DNA of 64,000 nt from Shewanella cutis. Lineage in GTDB: Bacteria; Pseudomonadota; Gammaproteobacteria; Enterobacterales; Shewanellaceae. This document shows, in pieces, positions 48,847 through 59,330 of this stretch. Position 1 is the first letter of the stretch, and each line of letters starts with the position of its first letter. Made by a program: the position numbers and the translations under genes. Below the pieces are notes generated by a model. It was not told the origin of the DNA. It was given only the letters and a program-made list of their open reading frames with translations, and did not search any database. Location of the stretch: positions 308,067 to 372,066 of the forward strand of contig NZ_JACSDI010000002.1 in the NCBI RefSeq assembly GCF_022410515.1, read 5' to 3'.

Positions 48847-49899
48847 TTAAAACCCGCGGCAATCTACCCACCGATTATTAGTATTAGCAATAACCTGGTT
48901 TAATCCGTCGAGATTTTGTACAGCACGTGGGTGAATATCATGATACAAAATAATGCCGCGGCGCCAAAGTAGCATCAAGCTTATGACACGATCCTGAACT
49001 TGTTGAGTAGAGAGTTTATTACTCCAATCTTGGCTATCAATATTCCATAACATGAGTTTTTCATTATTCTTGTCTAAATTAGTTAATAATTCAGCCGTCC
49101 TTTGTCCATAAGGAGGACGAAACCAATAGGGGCCTTTTTGATATAGCGCAAGTTGTTGACGGCTTTGACTGAGAGATGTTGCCCAATCTTGCATCTTTTG
49201 ATGGCTATGATGAGTATATCCATGTGAACCCACACATTGCTGTTTATAAAGAGTATTCTCAGGATTTACATGATGAAGTTGCTCACCCAGCAAAAAGAAA
49301 AATGCGTGGATATGTCGTTCATTTAATGCCGAAATGAGCGTGGCTGTTCGTGTTGCAGAAGGCCCATCGTCATAGGTTAAGAGAAATTCCCCATCCTGCA
49401 TTTCAAAACCTGTCACTTCTTGGGCTGACATGGTTTCTATTTCACTGGTGATCCTTGGAAATAAAGCAGCAAGTCTAACTTGCTCATATAAATATCGCCG
49501 ATAAAACTTTTCTGAAGCGGCTGCCCATGGTTGTAATTGAGTTGAAATGGAATTGTGGCTTTCTGTAACTAATTCATCCCATTGATTAGTACATTGCACA
49601 CAGGCATGTTGATAGTTTTCAAGCAATATATTGATGGTCTTTTTTACCCATTTATGCACGCTGTCGACATTAACATTTTCGATACCGGTAAATTGTTGAA
49701 TATCTGCTTTAGTCTCGAGCGATGTTTGTGTAATGACGCGGGTAAACATACGTATTTCATGGGCTGAAGCTAGGTCAAATGCCTGTTGATTGTTGATAGC
49801 CTCAGGCCAAAGTTGCCGATCAATTGTCGCAATATTATCTGGACCAACCGCCTGTGCTAAGTTGACGTAAAGTAACATGCTCAGAAAAAGATAACGCAT
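48847..49899 (-). CDS. Exported polysaccharide deacetylase (NodB domain)
   Basis: 350 residues from the ATG at 49899 (AAGG 9 nt upstream); the longer frame would begin on a GTG eight codons earlier. The signal peptide is about 1-17 (ending LAQA). Residues 18-170 are helical and unlike known domains to me. The NodB domain follows with TYDDGPSATRT (catalytic and metal aspartates), SHGYTHHSH (metal histidines), RPPYGQRT and ILYHDIHPR. It should remove N- or O-acetyl groups from a periplasmic or cell-wall polysaccharide. It converges on the OpgG/OpgD-like gene. Confidence 0.85.
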   Translation of the reverse strand: MRYLFLSMLLYVNLAQAVGPDNIATIDRQLWPEAINNQQAFDLASAHEIRMFTRVITQTSLETKADIQQFTGIENVNVDSVHKWVKKTINILLENYQHACVQCTNQWDELVTESHNSISTQLQPWAAASEKFYRRYLYEQVRLAALFPRITSEIETMSAQEVTGFEMQDGEFLLTYDDGPSATRTATLISALNERHIHAFFFLLGEQLHHVNPENTLYKQQCVGSHGYTHHSHQKMQDWATSLSQSRQQLALYQKGPYWFRPPYGQRTAELLTNLDKNNEKLMLWNIDSQDWSNKLSTQQVQDRVISLMLLWRRGIILYHDIHPRAVQNLDGLNQVIANTNNRWVDCRGF

Positions 49900-50118
49900 A
49901 ACTACTGCCCTTATTGGTATCACAGTGTTGTTGCTTAAACATTTATTGCAATATTGACTAACATTTAGGAGATTAGAGAAACGGGTTAATATGGGCTAAC
50001 ACCATTAGTTCACGATAAAAATAACATTTTATTGTGCTCGGTATAGAGACTATCCGTCCTGTATCCGCCTTATACTAAGGCGTTAATCACTCATCGTCCC
50101 GTTGGAAATAATCGCAAA

Positions 50119-50805
50119 CTATAACGGCGCTAAATCAATATAATTCGCCGCATTTTGCGCGTTTGGCTCCGCCAAAAAGGGCACACACCCCAAACACGGT
50201 GACTGCATCAGTTGCCGTAAACTCGCTAAATTTTCTTCGAAGACACTCATATTTGGATCGACACAATTAGCAACCCAGCCTGCAATCGATAAACCATCAG
50301 CTAATATCGCTTCTTGGGTTAATACGGCATGATTTAAACAGCCGAGCTTCATTCCCACTACCAGAATAACGGGTAAATTAAGCTGTTGTACCAACTCAGA
50401 TAAATAGCGCCCTTCCCCTAAAGGCAAACGCCAACCGCCCGCCCCTTCGATCAAACAAAAATCCGCCTGTGCAAATGCCGCACGATCAAGTTTGCTCAAA
50501 ATAGCCTCGGGGGATAAATTGACGCCCAGTTGCTGCGCCGCAATATGCGGTGCAATCGCAGGTTCAAAACTAATCGGATTCACCTGCTCATAGCTCAGTT
50601 TAAGGGATGAAGCCGACATCAGTTTTAATGCATCACTGTTACGCAAGCCCTTTTCAGTGATTTCACATCCCGAGGCCACAGGTTTTACCCCAAGACTTAA
50701 GCGCGAAGCACCTGCACGCGCCGCCTCACGATTAAATGCGCTTAATAGTGCAGTCGAGACTAAGGTTTTACCACTGTCGGTATCTGTACCTGTTACAAAA
50801 AACAT
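50119..50805 (-). CDS. bioD: Dethiobiotin synthetase
   Basis: 228 residues. BioD closes the ureido ring of dethiobiotin with CO2 and ATP. The P-loop variant GTDTDSGKT is at the N terminus, KPVASG and the EGAGGWRLPL segment (substrate glutamate) follow. It is the last gene of the bioB-F-C-D unit; bioC ends 54 bp upstream. Confidence 0.96.
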   Translation of the reverse strand: MFFVTGTDTDSGKTLVSTALLSAFNREAARAGASRLSLGVKPVASGCEITEKGLRNSDALKLMSASSLKLSYEQVNPISFEPAIAPHIAAQQLGVNLSPEAILSKLDRAAFAQADFCLIEGAGGWRLPLGEGRYLSELVQQLNLPVILVVGMKLGCLNHAVLTQEAILADGLSIAGWVANCVDPNMSVFEENLASLRQLMQSPCLGCVPFLAEPNAQNAANYIDLAPL

Positions 50806-50859
50806 GCGTTTTCCTTGTTAATCTGCTGGCCAATCATGCGCCAAACCGTTGCTAGAGGC

Positions 50860-51687
50860 TTATACCGAACAACCTTGGCGACGCACACGAAATTGGGCGA
50901 TCTGATAAGTTAAAGGCAGCCCCTGTGCCTCACGAAATTGCTCCGCGCGTTGCTGTAAAGCCTGCCAATCGCAGCGGCCACGCAATTTACCTAAATGGGC
51001 ATCGGATTCAGAAGACGTTAGGCTCTGCAGTGAGGATTGCACCGATGCGCCCACGCCCTTAATGGAATAGAGTAAGGCTTTAAGATCTTGAAAATAGACG
51101 GTCATTGGCATGAGCTTCACATCAAGAAATTGCCAATCTGTGTCGTCAAATGCCGCTTGTAAGCTTTCAAGAGATAAGAAACCATTCACCCGCAAGCCAA
51201 GATTGGATAACTGCTTAAGGCTGCCTGCCGCTACGATACTCAAATGCGCTTCTCCACCGATTTTCAGCACTCTGGCCATTTCGCTGGTTGCAGCCGAAAA
51301 GTCATGGCACCACTGCAGTGCCAAATTGGAGTAAATATTATCGATGCACGCATCGGCAAAGGGTAATTGCTCGGCATTACCGCAAACACACTGTTGATAA
51401 GGATAAGTCGCGTTAAGCTGTTGCAGCATGCCCAAAGCGATATCGAGTGCATAGACCCTGATATCTGTGCCTGTGGCATTATGATCAAAATCAGTCCCCG
51501 GCCCTGCGCCAATATCGAGAATTGCGCCTTTGGCAACAAATCCCTGCAACAAACTCGCACCGCTTAAACGCTGCAAACTGTTATGCTTTTGATAGCTCTT
51601 GGCTGCTGCTGAAAACCGATCGGCAATATGCGAGAGCTGATCTGCGGGCTCATGGGGATTAAGGCTAACGCCAAGCGGCATGGACAT
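50860..51687 (-). CDS. bioC: Malonyl-[ACP] O-methyltransferase BioC
   Basis: 275 residues. BioC methylates malonyl-ACP so that fatty acid synthesis can build pimeloyl-ACP for biotin. The N terminus has the usual [20 protein letters not shown], the SAM site is [11 protein letters not shown], and the acceptor region includes NLALQWC. Length is a little above the E. coli protein (251). bioH, which completes this route in E. coli, is not in this window. Confidence 0.94.
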   Translation of the reverse strand: MSMPLGVSLNPHEPADQLSHIADRFSAAAKSYQKHNSLQRLSGASLLQGFVAKGAILDIGAGPGTDFDHNATGTDIRVYALDIALGMLQQLNATYPYQQCVCGNAEQLPFADACIDNIYSNLALQWCHDFSAATSEMARVLKIGGEAHLSIVAAGSLKQLSNLGLRVNGFLSLESLQAAFDDTDWQFLDVKLMPMTVYFQDLKALLYSIKGVGASVQSSLQSLTSSESDAHLGKLRGRCDWQALQQRAEQFREAQGLPLTYQIAQFRVRRQGCSV

Positions 51688-51784
51688 CTCTGGTTATTCT
51701 CACTTTTAAATCAAACTCTGATCTTTCAACTCTCAAGACTAAGCCATCGAATCGTCGGCCATAAGCAGTATCGAAAACATTAGC

Positions 51785-52996
51785 TTATCGCGCAGGACGC
51801 TCAGATACCCTAGGTAGTGCAACTTCGGTCAGCACTTGCGCAATGCCCTTAACACAGCGCCGAATTGCCGCCTCGCTATGGGATGCACTTAAGGTAATAC
51901 GTAATCTTGCTGAGCCTACGGGCACCGTTGGTGGACGAATTGCCCCAACCCAAATCCCCATGGCTTTTAGCTTTTGCGCAACCAGTAAGGTTTGCTCGGC
52001 ATCGCCAATGATCAGAGGTTGAATCGCGGTGTCACTACCAAGAAGTGGAATATCGGCATCTTGGCATAACTGTTTAAAAATCGAGATATTACGCTGCAAC
52101 TTTTGCCTAAGTTCAGGATGAGCTTCACAGTGTTCAACTGCGGCCAAAGCTAGCGCAGCATTGGCCGGTGACAGTGCAGTGGAATAAATATATTCCCGCG
52201 CATTACTCACTAAAAACGCAATCAACTCTCGACTACCCAGAATTGCTGCGCCTTGACAGCCTAATGCCTTGCCAAACGTGACGATTTGCGCATCAATATC
52301 ACTAGGCTCAGAAGTATTACCTACCATGGTATCTAACACCGCAAAGCCATGGGCATCATCGACAATCAACCAAGCATTATGCGCGCGGCAAAGTGCAGAT
52401 AACGCCGAAATCGGCGCAATATCGCCATCCATGCTAAACACACTTTCAGTGATCAGCGCTGAAACCGTGTTTTTGGCTAACAGCCGCTCGGCACTCTCAG
52501 TTGAGTTGTGCAAAAAGCGTTTAAAATCTGCGCCACTATCGCGTAAACCATCGATAATAGACGCGTGAACCAGCTTATCCGCCAGCACAACATCTTGCTT
52601 ATCGAACAGGGTTTTACAGAGCGTACTATTAGCGCTAAACCCTGAGCTAAACAGTAACGCTGACTCAAATCCGGTTATCTGGCACAGCTTGGTTTCCAGC
52701 GCTAAATGCGCCTCATTGTAGCCCGTCACCAGTGGCGATGCCCCGCTGCCTACGCCGTATTGCTGTGCACCGCGGTGCAGCGCCGCAATCAATTCGGGTG
52801 CACGAGAAAGCCCTAAGTAGTCGTTACTGCTGAAATTAAGATAAGTTTGCCCCTCAAAGCAAAACTGCGGCTCAGCATCACTTAGCACGGCATCGGTTGA
52901 TAATGCTTGACGCTGCCTTAGCAAACCTTGCTCTGCTAAGGCTTGCTGACGGGCGCGGATTTTTGAAGCCAGTTTTGACGCGAGTGGCGAACTCAT
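51785..52996 (-). CDS. bioF: 8-amino-7-oxononanoate synthase
   Basis: 403 residues. BioF condenses pimeloyl thioester with alanine using pyridoxal phosphate. Visible marks are FSSNDYLGLSRAPELI, GSGASPLVTG, IVDDAHGF and the PLP lysine in TFGKALGCQGAA. The ATG at 52996 has only a poor AG-rich ribosome binding site, which lies inside a repeat region. The 219-bp gap from bioB is unusually long for a bio operon. Confidence 0.96.
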   Translation of the reverse strand: MSSPLASKLASKIRARQQALAEQGLLRQRQALSTDAVLSDAEPQFCFEGQTYLNFSSNDYLGLSRAPELIAALHRGAQQYGVGSGASPLVTGYNEAHLALETKLCQITGFESALLFSSGFSANSTLCKTLFDKQDVVLADKLVHASIIDGLRDSGADFKRFLHNSTESAERLLAKNTVSALITESVFSMDGDIAPISALSALCRAHNAWLIVDDAHGFAVLDTMVGNTSEPSDIDAQIVTFGKALGCQGAAILGSRELIAFLVSNAREYIYSTALSPANAALALAAVEHCEAHPELRQKLQRNISIFKQLCQDADIPLLGSDTAIQPLIIGDAEQTLLVAQKLKAMGIWVGAIRPPTVPVGSARLRITLSASHSEAAIRRCVKGIAQVLTEVALPRVSERPAR

Positions 52997-53004
52997 TTTT
53001 TCTT

Positions 53005-53032
53005 ACTCAACTTGTCTTGCTCAACTTGTCTT
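53005..53032. repeat. Tandem 14-bp duplication directly upstream of bioF
   Basis: CTCAACTTGTCTTG occurs twice in tandem, with a degenerate third copy toward bioF. It begins 9 bp before the bioF start codon. Confidence 0.8.
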
Positions 53033-53215
53033 GCTCTGCATTTTTCTTAGCTGGCTTACTCGGCATCTTGACTCATTCTTCGCTCAATCTTTGACATCAC
53101 GATGGCTCAAATTCTCGCGCAGTCTCACTACCCGCATAATTCTTTGGGACTCGCGCTTCACAGCTTAACGAAGCACAAATCCAAAGACGCGAGTTTCTGA
53201 GGCGATAACTATTGA

Positions 53216-54268
53216 TTACAGCGCCGCGGCATCATAAAACTGAGCTGAAGCTTTATCTTGATAAGCCGCCGCTTTAGCTAATACCGCCTGCTCATCATCG
53301 ATAGTCGCCACTGCGCCCTGCTCAGGACGTAAACCCAGACGGCGGAACAGCCCCATATCGTCACTTTCTTCAGGGTTTGGCGTGGTCAGTAACTTACAGC
53401 CGTAGAAAATAGAGTTCGCGCCCGCAAAGAAACACATGGCCTGCAGTTCGTCAGTCATGTTTTCACGGCCCGCCGATAAACGCACCCGCGACAGTGGCAT
53501 TAAAATACGCGCCACGGCGATGGTACGGACAAACTCAAGTGGATCTAAATCATCGAGTTTTTCAAAAGGGGTACCCGCTACTTTGACTAGCATATTGATC
53601 GGTACAGAATCCGGATGCTGGGGTAAATTCGCCAGTTGTTGTAATAAGCCAGCTCTGTCGGTGGCCTTCTCCCCCATACCGACAATGCCGCCGGAGCAGA
53701 CTTTCATGCCCGATGCACGCACATGGCTTAAGGTATCTAAGCGGTTTTGATAGGTACGGGTGGTGATCACATCGCCGTAGTATTCAGGCGAGGTATCTAA
53801 ATTGTGGTTGTAGTAGTCAAGTCCTGCTTCGGCCAACTCATTGGCTTGCTCGGCACTTAACATCCCCAAGGTCATACAGGTTTCCATGCCGAGGGCTTTC
53901 ACCTCTTGCACCATTTGCTTGAGGTATGGCATATCTTTATCTTTCGGGTTACGCCAAGCGGCGCCCATACAGAAACGCGAAGCGCCCGCGGCTTTGGCGC
54001 TACGCGCTTCGGTGAGCACGGTTTCCATCGCTAATAGACGCTCTTTTTCAAGGCCAGTGTCGTAACGCGCACTCTGTGGACAATATTTACAATCCTCAGG
54101 ACAAGCACCGGTTTTGATCGACAGTAAACGGCTGATCTGCACTTCATTAGGATCGTACACTTCACGGTGGATACTGTGGGCTTTAAACAATAAGTCATTC
54201 ATCGGCAGCGCAAATAAGGCTTCGATTTCTTCCCGCTTCCAATCATGACGAACTTGCAACTGCGACAT
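53216..54268 (-). CDS. bioB: Biotin synthase (radical SAM)
   Basis: 350 residues. BioB inserts sulfur into dethiobiotin. The radical-SAM cluster ligands are C56, C60 and C63 in [12 protein letters not shown]; the second-cluster residues include FCMGAAWR and, near the end, the arginine in [14 protein letters not shown] precedes the ATG by 6 nt. Transcription starts from the shared bioA-bioB control region with a BirA-type operator. Confidence 0.97.
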   Translation of the reverse strand: MSQLQVRHDWKREEIEALFALPMNDLLFKAHSIHREVYDPNEVQISRLLSIKTGACPEDCKYCPQSARYDTGLEKERLLAMETVLTEARSAKAAGASRFCMGAAWRNPKDKDMPYLKQMVQEVKALGMETCMTLGMLSAEQANELAEAGLDYYNHNLDTSPEYYGDVITTRTYQNRLDTLSHVRASGMKVCSGGIVGMGEKATDRAGLLQQLANLPQHPDSVPINMLVKVAGTPFEKLDDLDPLEFVRTIAVARILMPLSRVRLSAGRENMTDELQAMCFFAGANSIFYGCKLLTTPNPEESDDMGLFRRLGLRPEQGAVATIDDEQAVLAKAAAYQDKASAQFYDAAAL

Positions 54269-54324
54269 TGAACACCCTTTTATTTTTGTATTTTACCTTG
54301 GCTAGGATAACCTCAGCCCTTAAA

Positions 54325-54357
54325 CTGTCAACGCCAACCAGTGACACAGGTTTACCA
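54325..54357. promoter_or_regulatory. Probable BirA operator between bioB and bioA
   Basis: CTGTCAACG, 15-bp spacer, GGTTTACCA. This matches the BirA pattern TTGTAAACC-N15-GGTTTACAA at 13 of 18 arm positions with exact spacing, in the divergent promoter region of the two biotin units. Confidence 0.8.
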
Positions 54358-54390
54358 CTGATTAATCTTCAATCAACACTATGAGCTTTT

Positions 54391-55761
54391 ATGTGCAATT
54401 TACTCGACTTGGATTTTGATAGCGCCCATATTTGGCACCCTTATACCTCCATGACTCGTGCACTTCCCGTTTTTGGGGTACAAAGTGCCCAAGGCTGCGA
54501 GCTGGAATTGGTTGATGGCCGTAAACTGATTGATGGCACGAGTTCTTGGTGGGCCTGCGTGCATGGCTATGGTCATCCAGCGATATTAACGGCGATGGAG
54601 CAGCAATTGCACCAACTCAGCCATGTGATGTTTGGCGGCATTACCCATGAACCTGCCATTACACTCTGCAAAAAACTGCTGGCGATGACCTGTGAGCCAT
54701 TAACGAAAGTCTTCCTTTGCGACTCAGGCTCCATTGCCGTTGAGGTTGCCATCAAGATGGCGCTGCAATATTGGCAAGGGCAAGATTTGCCCTTAACACA
54801 AAAAGCCCAAAAACAGCGCATCCTTACCGTGAAGAAGGGCTACCATGGCGATACTTTTGCCGCCATGAGTGTCTGCGATCCCGAAGGTGGCATGCATACC
54901 ATGTTTGGTGAAGCAGTCACTAAACAGTGTTTTGTCGACGCGCCGCAAACGCCCTTTGGTGAATCGTTACGCCCAGACGATTTAGCACCCATGCAGCGCA
55001 TTTTACGCGAGCAACATCAAGAGATTGCCGCCGTGATTATCGAGCCCATTATGCAGGGCGCTGGCGGCATGCGCTTCTACAGCAGCGAGTATTTACGCGG
55101 CCTGCGAGCCCTTTGTGATGAGTTTAATGTGCTACTTATTCTCGATGAAATCGCCACGGGTTTTGGCCGAACCGGTAAGTTATTTGCCTATGAACATGCC
55201 GACATCGCGCCCGACATTCTTTGCCTAGGCAAAGCCTTAACGGGTGGTTATATCAGCCTTGCCGCCACCTTATGCACGGATAACGTCGCCCAAGGCATTA
55301 GCCAATCGCCCGCAGGCGTCTTTATGCATGGCCCGACATTTATGGGCAATCCCCTCGCCTGCGCCGCTGCCTGTGCCAGCTTAGATTTGATCAATCAGCA
55401 AGAATGGCCAGCACAGGTTGCCGCCATCGAGCAGCAAATGCAGCGCGAGCTTAGCGATGCCATCGATATTCCCAGCGTGAAAGATGTTCGGGTACTTGGC
55501 GCGGTGGGTGTGCTCGAAATGCACCAAGCGGTGAATACCGCTGCGCTGCAGCAACAATTTGTCGACTTAGGCGTATGGGTTAGACCCTTTGCCAACCTGA
55601 TTTATATTATGCCGCCCTATGTGATAAGTTCGGCGCAGCTCACCCAACTCACCCAAGCGATGAAGCAAGTGGCGGCCACTATTGCCGCGCCAAACACGAC
55701 TTCTGGCCTTGTAAGTCACAACAGGCACACGGATCAAAACATCAGTATCAGCCACGGCTAA
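54391..55761 (+). CDS. bioA: Adenosylmethionine-8-amino-7-oxononanoate aminotransferase
   Basis: 456 residues. BioA makes 7,8-diaminopelargonic acid with SAM as amino donor. Marks are HIWHPYTSM at the N terminus, SSWWACVHGYGHP, KKGYHGDTF, ILDEIATGFGRTG and the PLP lysine in CLGKALTGGYI. No clear ribosome binding site precedes the ATG. The last 25 residues or so extend past the usual family end. It converges on the crbS-type gene with 19 bp between stops. Confidence 0.96.
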   Translation: MCNLLDLDFDSAHIWHPYTSMTRALPVFGVQSAQGCELELVDGRKLIDGTSSWWACVHGYGHPAILTAMEQQLHQLSHVMFGGITHEPAITLCKKLLAMTCEPLTKVFLCDSGSIAVEVAIKMALQYWQGQDLPLTQKAQKQRILTVKKGYHGDTFAAMSVCDPEGGMHTMFGEAVTKQCFVDAPQTPFGESLRPDDLAPMQRILREQHQEIAAVIIEPIMQGAGGMRFYSSEYLRGLRALCDEFNVLLILDEIATGFGRTGKLFAYEHADIAPDILCLGKALTGGYISLAATLCTDNVAQGISQSPAGVFMHGPTFMGNPLACAAACASLDLINQQEWPAQVAAIEQQMQRELSDAIDIPSVKDVRVLGAVGVLEMHQAVNTAALQQQFVDLGVWVRPFANLIYIMPPYVISSAQLTQLTQAMKQVAATIAAPNTTSGLVSHNRHTDQNISISHG

Positions 55762-55780
55762 ACACCGTGAATATGGGTTA

Positions 55781-58700
55781 TTAAGCTTTTTTTACCAGGC
55801 TTGATATCAATGCCCGCAGCGCCGCCGGTTTAATCATTTTCGCCATATAGTGATAACCGCGGCGCTGTACATCTTCCACCAGCTCTTTGCGAGTATTGGC
55901 AGTAATCAAAATTCCCGGTAACTCTTTGCCATAGAGCGAGCGGATCCCATCCATCGCATCAACACCGTTTTGACCATCATCCAAGTGGAAGTCCGCTAAC
56001 ACGATATCGGGCGCCACGCCCTTAAGGCCTAATTTAATCCTTGCATCGGCTAAGTCTTTGGCGCAAATAACCTCACACTGCCAACGACTCAGTAGACTCT
56101 CAAGCCCCGCAAGAATGGCCTCTTCATTGTCGATACACAATACTTTAATCCCGGATAACGGTTGCAATAAGGATGGCAATGCCTTCACCAGCGGCTGACG
56201 CACGGTTTCCCCTAAGGGCACGCTAATCGAAAACACAGAGCCACGCCCAAGCTGCGAAGACACTTGAATACTGTGATTGAGTACTCGGCTTATCCTATCA
56301 GCAATCGCCAGACCTAAGCCGAGACCACTAACACTTTTACTACGCGGATTATTTAAGCGTTTAAACTCTTTGAAAATTTCATGAGTTTCATGCTCATCAA
56401 TCCCACAGCCAGTATCGAGTACTTGGATCTCCAATTCGCTGCCGCGATGACGGCAACCAAACAGTACCCTTCCCCCTCGCGCGTAACGGTAAGCATTAGT
56501 TAAGAAGTTTTGCAGTACGCGCCTGAGCAAAGAAGGATCTGAGTTTACCGTCGCACTGCAGGGGATCATCTTAAAGCGAATTTGATTGTCCGCCGCCATC
56601 GCCTCAAATTCGACCGCAAGACCATTGAGTAGCTCTGAAATCGCAAAGTCGCGGCGATTCACCTCCACCATGCCGGAATCCAACTTCGAAATATCCAATA
56701 AGTCGGTGAGCAACTCGCCAGCGGTTTTAAGCGAGCTATTCACATGGGATAAGGTGGTGCGCGCCTCTCGATCCAAATTCGGATATTGGGATAACGAGGC
56801 GGTAAATAGCCTTGCCGCATTCAATGGCTGCATTAAATCATGCCCCACCGCCGCTAAAAAGCGGCTCTTAGAGGCATTAGCCATTTCCTCCTGCGCTTTG
56901 GCCTCAAGTAACTCACTGTTTAACATCGCTAATTCAAAAGTACGCTCTTTTACTCGCGATTCGAGGGTTTCATTGGCTTCGAGCAACGCCCGTTCCTGCT
57001 GGCGATATTGAGTAATATCGGTAAAGGTCATCACAAAACCACCATCGGGCATGGGATTACCTTGAATTTTAATCACTTTACCGTCTTTACGCTGACGCTC
57101 TGAGGTATGCGGCGTGCCATTACGCATATGCTGCACACGTTTTTCAACCTGTTGCTCGATAGCACCATCGCCGCAATAGCCCCGCGCAGCATTAAAGCGG
57201 ATCACTTCACTGATAGGCATACCCTGCTGTAAAAATCCCTCAGGATATTGATATAACTCGACATATTTGTAGTTCCATGCAACCAAGTTAAGGTCGCTAT
57301 CGATAACACTCATCCCTTCGTAGGCATGTTCAATCGCTCCACGCAGCATATCTTGGCTAAGCATGATTTTGGATGAGGCTTCATCCACAAGGCTAAAGAC
57401 TTCATCTAAGGCCAAGTCACGCCCTTGTAAGACAGAATCCATCACCAAAGATGCACTCGAAGCGCCGAGCACGCCAGCGAGTAAACGTTCAGTGTGGGCG
57501 ATGAGTTCAGGGGTCGCGGCCTTGTGCCAACTGTCACTCTTAACCGCCTCAATAGAAAATCGGCTAAAGCTTTCATAGGCGCGGGTTGGACTCACAAAGC
57601 GGCTGGCTAAGATCAGTAAATCCTGCTGCGAGATAGGGCCATTTTTTTTATTGGCATTATTTTTAAGTTTACCGGGGCTAACAAAAGCACTGGCCTGAAT
57701 ACGCTCGGCCACACCAGCCCTGAACCAAATCGAGCCCAACACATAACAGGCGATATTGGCAAATAACGCCGTAAGCGCATCGCGCACATTAGGCGTGATA
57801 GCATCTAACAGGTCGATATTACTCGACACTAAACTGGTCGCGCTTTGGCTATTTGTCATGCCGCTGAGCATGATGTAAAACCACAAGCCAAAACCGACAG
57901 TTAAGCCTAAAAATACCCCAGCACGATTACCGTGCTTCCAGTAAAGTCCACCAACAAGTGCTGGCGCTAATTGGGCAAAGGCACCAAAAGACAGCATTCC
58001 AAGGTGTGATAGCGAATCACTATCGGCCAGCGCCAGATAACTGCCATAACCTAGCCCAAGGATGATGACAATCGCGAGGCGGCGGGCATTTAGTAGCATC
58101 TGCGAAAACTGGCTGAAGTTTTTCTCGCGAATATTGCCAGTACGTAACATCACAGGGACGAGCCATTCGTTACTCACCATAACACTGATTGTCACCACGG
58201 CCACAATCACCATCCCCGTCGCCGCAGATAAGGTGCCTAATAGCGCAATCACCGCCAGCAGCGGATGATCTAACGCAAGCGGTAAATTAATCACATAGGT
58301 ATCAGCGGCAACGCTATCCCCCAAGATCAATTTGCCCGCTAAGGCCAGTGGCCCAACGAATAAGCCAAATAAAGCCAAATACAACGGGAATAACCAGCGC
58401 CCCTTGGACAACACAGATTCATCGGCGCACTCCACCACCATCACGTGGAATTGCCGCGGCATACATAAAAACGCCGCCATGCCAACGAGCAGCTCAGGCA
58501 TAAGGGCTTCAAGTCGAGGATTTGGGTGATGAATTAATGCTTTTTCGCTCGCCTGCTGCCAGATATCACCAAAACCGTCAAACACGCCAAAGCTAATCAC
58601 AACACCCACCAGCAAAAATGCCGCGAGTTTAACTAAAGACTCGAAAGCAATCGCTAACATCATGCCGGGATTATGCTCGGTAGCGTCGAGCTTACGCGTT

Positions 58701-59218
58701 CCAAATAGAATGGCAAAAATCGCCAGCAATGCAGTGATAAGCAAAGGGATAGTAATGCCGTTTAAAGGATCGTCTGCTGGCTGAAACAGGTTAAGGCTAA
58801 ACACCATCGCCTTAAGTTGCAGGGCAATGTAGGGCATGATGCCAAATAACGCGATGAGAGTAACAATGGCCGCCAAGGTTTGTGATTTACCATAACGGGC
58901 AGCAATAAAGTCGGCGACCGAGGTAATATTTTGCGCCTTGGACACGAGGACCATCTTGCGCAACATGCCAAACCCTAAGGTGAAGATAAGAATTGGACCA
59001 ATAAAAATTGGGATGAAAGACCAAAAATCCTTAGCCGACTGTCCAACCGTACCTAAAAAACTCCAGGAAGAGCAATAAACCGCCAGACTTAAGCCATAAA
59101 TGCCCACCTGTAGCTTCTTGGTCACGCCGCTAAACCAGCGCTCCGCTCCCCAAGCTAAAAGGAATAAAAGTGATACATAACAAATAGCAATAACGGCAAC
59201 GACTAAGGTGAGATTCAT
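55781..59218 (-). CDS. crbS: CrbS-type hybrid kinase with sodium/solute symporter domain
   Basis: 1145 residues from the ATG at 59218; the longer frame from 59353 runs through the acs promoter and has no homology. Order: SSS/SLC5-like transporter with about 13 helices (1-520), a STAC-like linker (about 560-640, LLILASRFVSPTRAYESFSRF), a PAS domain with IDSDLNLVAWN (about 655-780), a HisKA domain (RFLAAVGHDLMQPLNAAR), an HATPase domain with LGLGLAIADR, and a C-terminal receiver (VLADFHLDDGQNG). Kinases of this build (CrbS, MxtR) respond to acetate status and drive acs through a LuxR-type regulator. It diverges from acs. Confidence 0.88.
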   Translation of the reverse strand: MNLTLVVAVIAICYVSLLFLLAWGAERWFSGVTKKLQVGIYGLSLAVYCSSWSFLGTVGQSAKDFWSFIPIFIGPILIFTLGFGMLRKMVLVSKAQNITSVADFIAARYGKSQTLAAIVTLIALFGIMPYIALQLKAMVFSLNLFQPADDPLNGITIPLLITALLAIFAILFGTRKLDATEHNPGMMLAIAFESLVKLAAFLLVGVVISFGVFDGFGDIWQQASEKALIHHPNPRLEALMPELLVGMAAFLCMPRQFHVMVVECADESVLSKGRWLFPLYLALFGLFVGPLALAGKLILGDSVAADTYVINLPLALDHPLLAVIALLGTLSAATGMVIVAVVTISVMVSNEWLVPVMLRTGNIREKNFSQFSQMLLNARRLAIVIILGLGYGSYLALADSDSLSHLGMLSFGAFAQLAPALVGGLYWKHGNRAGVFLGLTVGFGLWFYIMLSGMTNSQSATSLVSSNIDLLDAITPNVRDALTALFANIACYVLGSIWFRAGVAERIQASAFVSPGKLKNNANKKNGPISQQDLLILASRFVSPTRAYESFSRFSIEAVKSDSWHKAATPELIAHTERLLAGVLGASSASLVMDSVLQGRDLALDEVFSLVDEASSKIMLSQDMLRGAIEHAYEGMSVIDSDLNLVAWNYKYVELYQYPEGFLQQGMPISEVIRFNAARGYCGDGAIEQQVEKRVQHMRNGTPHTSERQRKDGKVIKIQGNPMPDGGFVMTFTDITQYRQQERALLEANETLESRVKERTFELAMLNSELLEAKAQEEMANASKSRFLAAVGHDLMQPLNAARLFTASLSQYPNLDREARTTLSHVNSSLKTAGELLTDLLDISKLDSGMVEVNRRDFAISELLNGLAVEFEAMAADNQIRFKMIPCSATVNSDPSLLRRVLQNFLTNAYRYARGGRVLFGCRHRGSELEIQVLDTGCGIDEHETHEIFKEFKRLNNPRSKSVSGLGLGLAIADRISRVLNHSIQVSSQLGRGSVFSISVPLGETVRQPLVKALPSLLQPLSGIKVLCIDNEEAILAGLESLLSRWQCEVICAKDLADARIKLGLKGVAPDIVLADFHLDDGQNGVDAMDGIRSLYGKELPGILITANTRKELVEDVQRRGYHYMAKMIKPAALRALISSLVKKA

Positions 59219-59316
59219 ATTTTTGCTCTTTTTTCCATTATTGTGCGATAAATAATGGCTGAAATCTAGCCAGATTTTCGAGTGCAACAGTCTAAATATA
59301 AAGGAAATTTTAAAAC

Positions 59317-59330
59317 TAGACCAAGGTCTA
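59317..59330. promoter_or_regulatory. Palindromic operator candidate upstream of acs
   Basis: TAGACC-AA-GGTCTA, a perfect 6-bp inverted repeat in the 175-bp region between crbS and acs. If CATACT at 59356-59361 is the acs -10, its centre lies near -44, a usual place for an activator. No well-spaced -35 is present. Confidence 0.6.

Noticed and set aside
55762..55780. Terminator between bioA and crbS
   Set aside because: Only 19 bp between stops and no hairpin; any terminator must lie inside the opposite gene.
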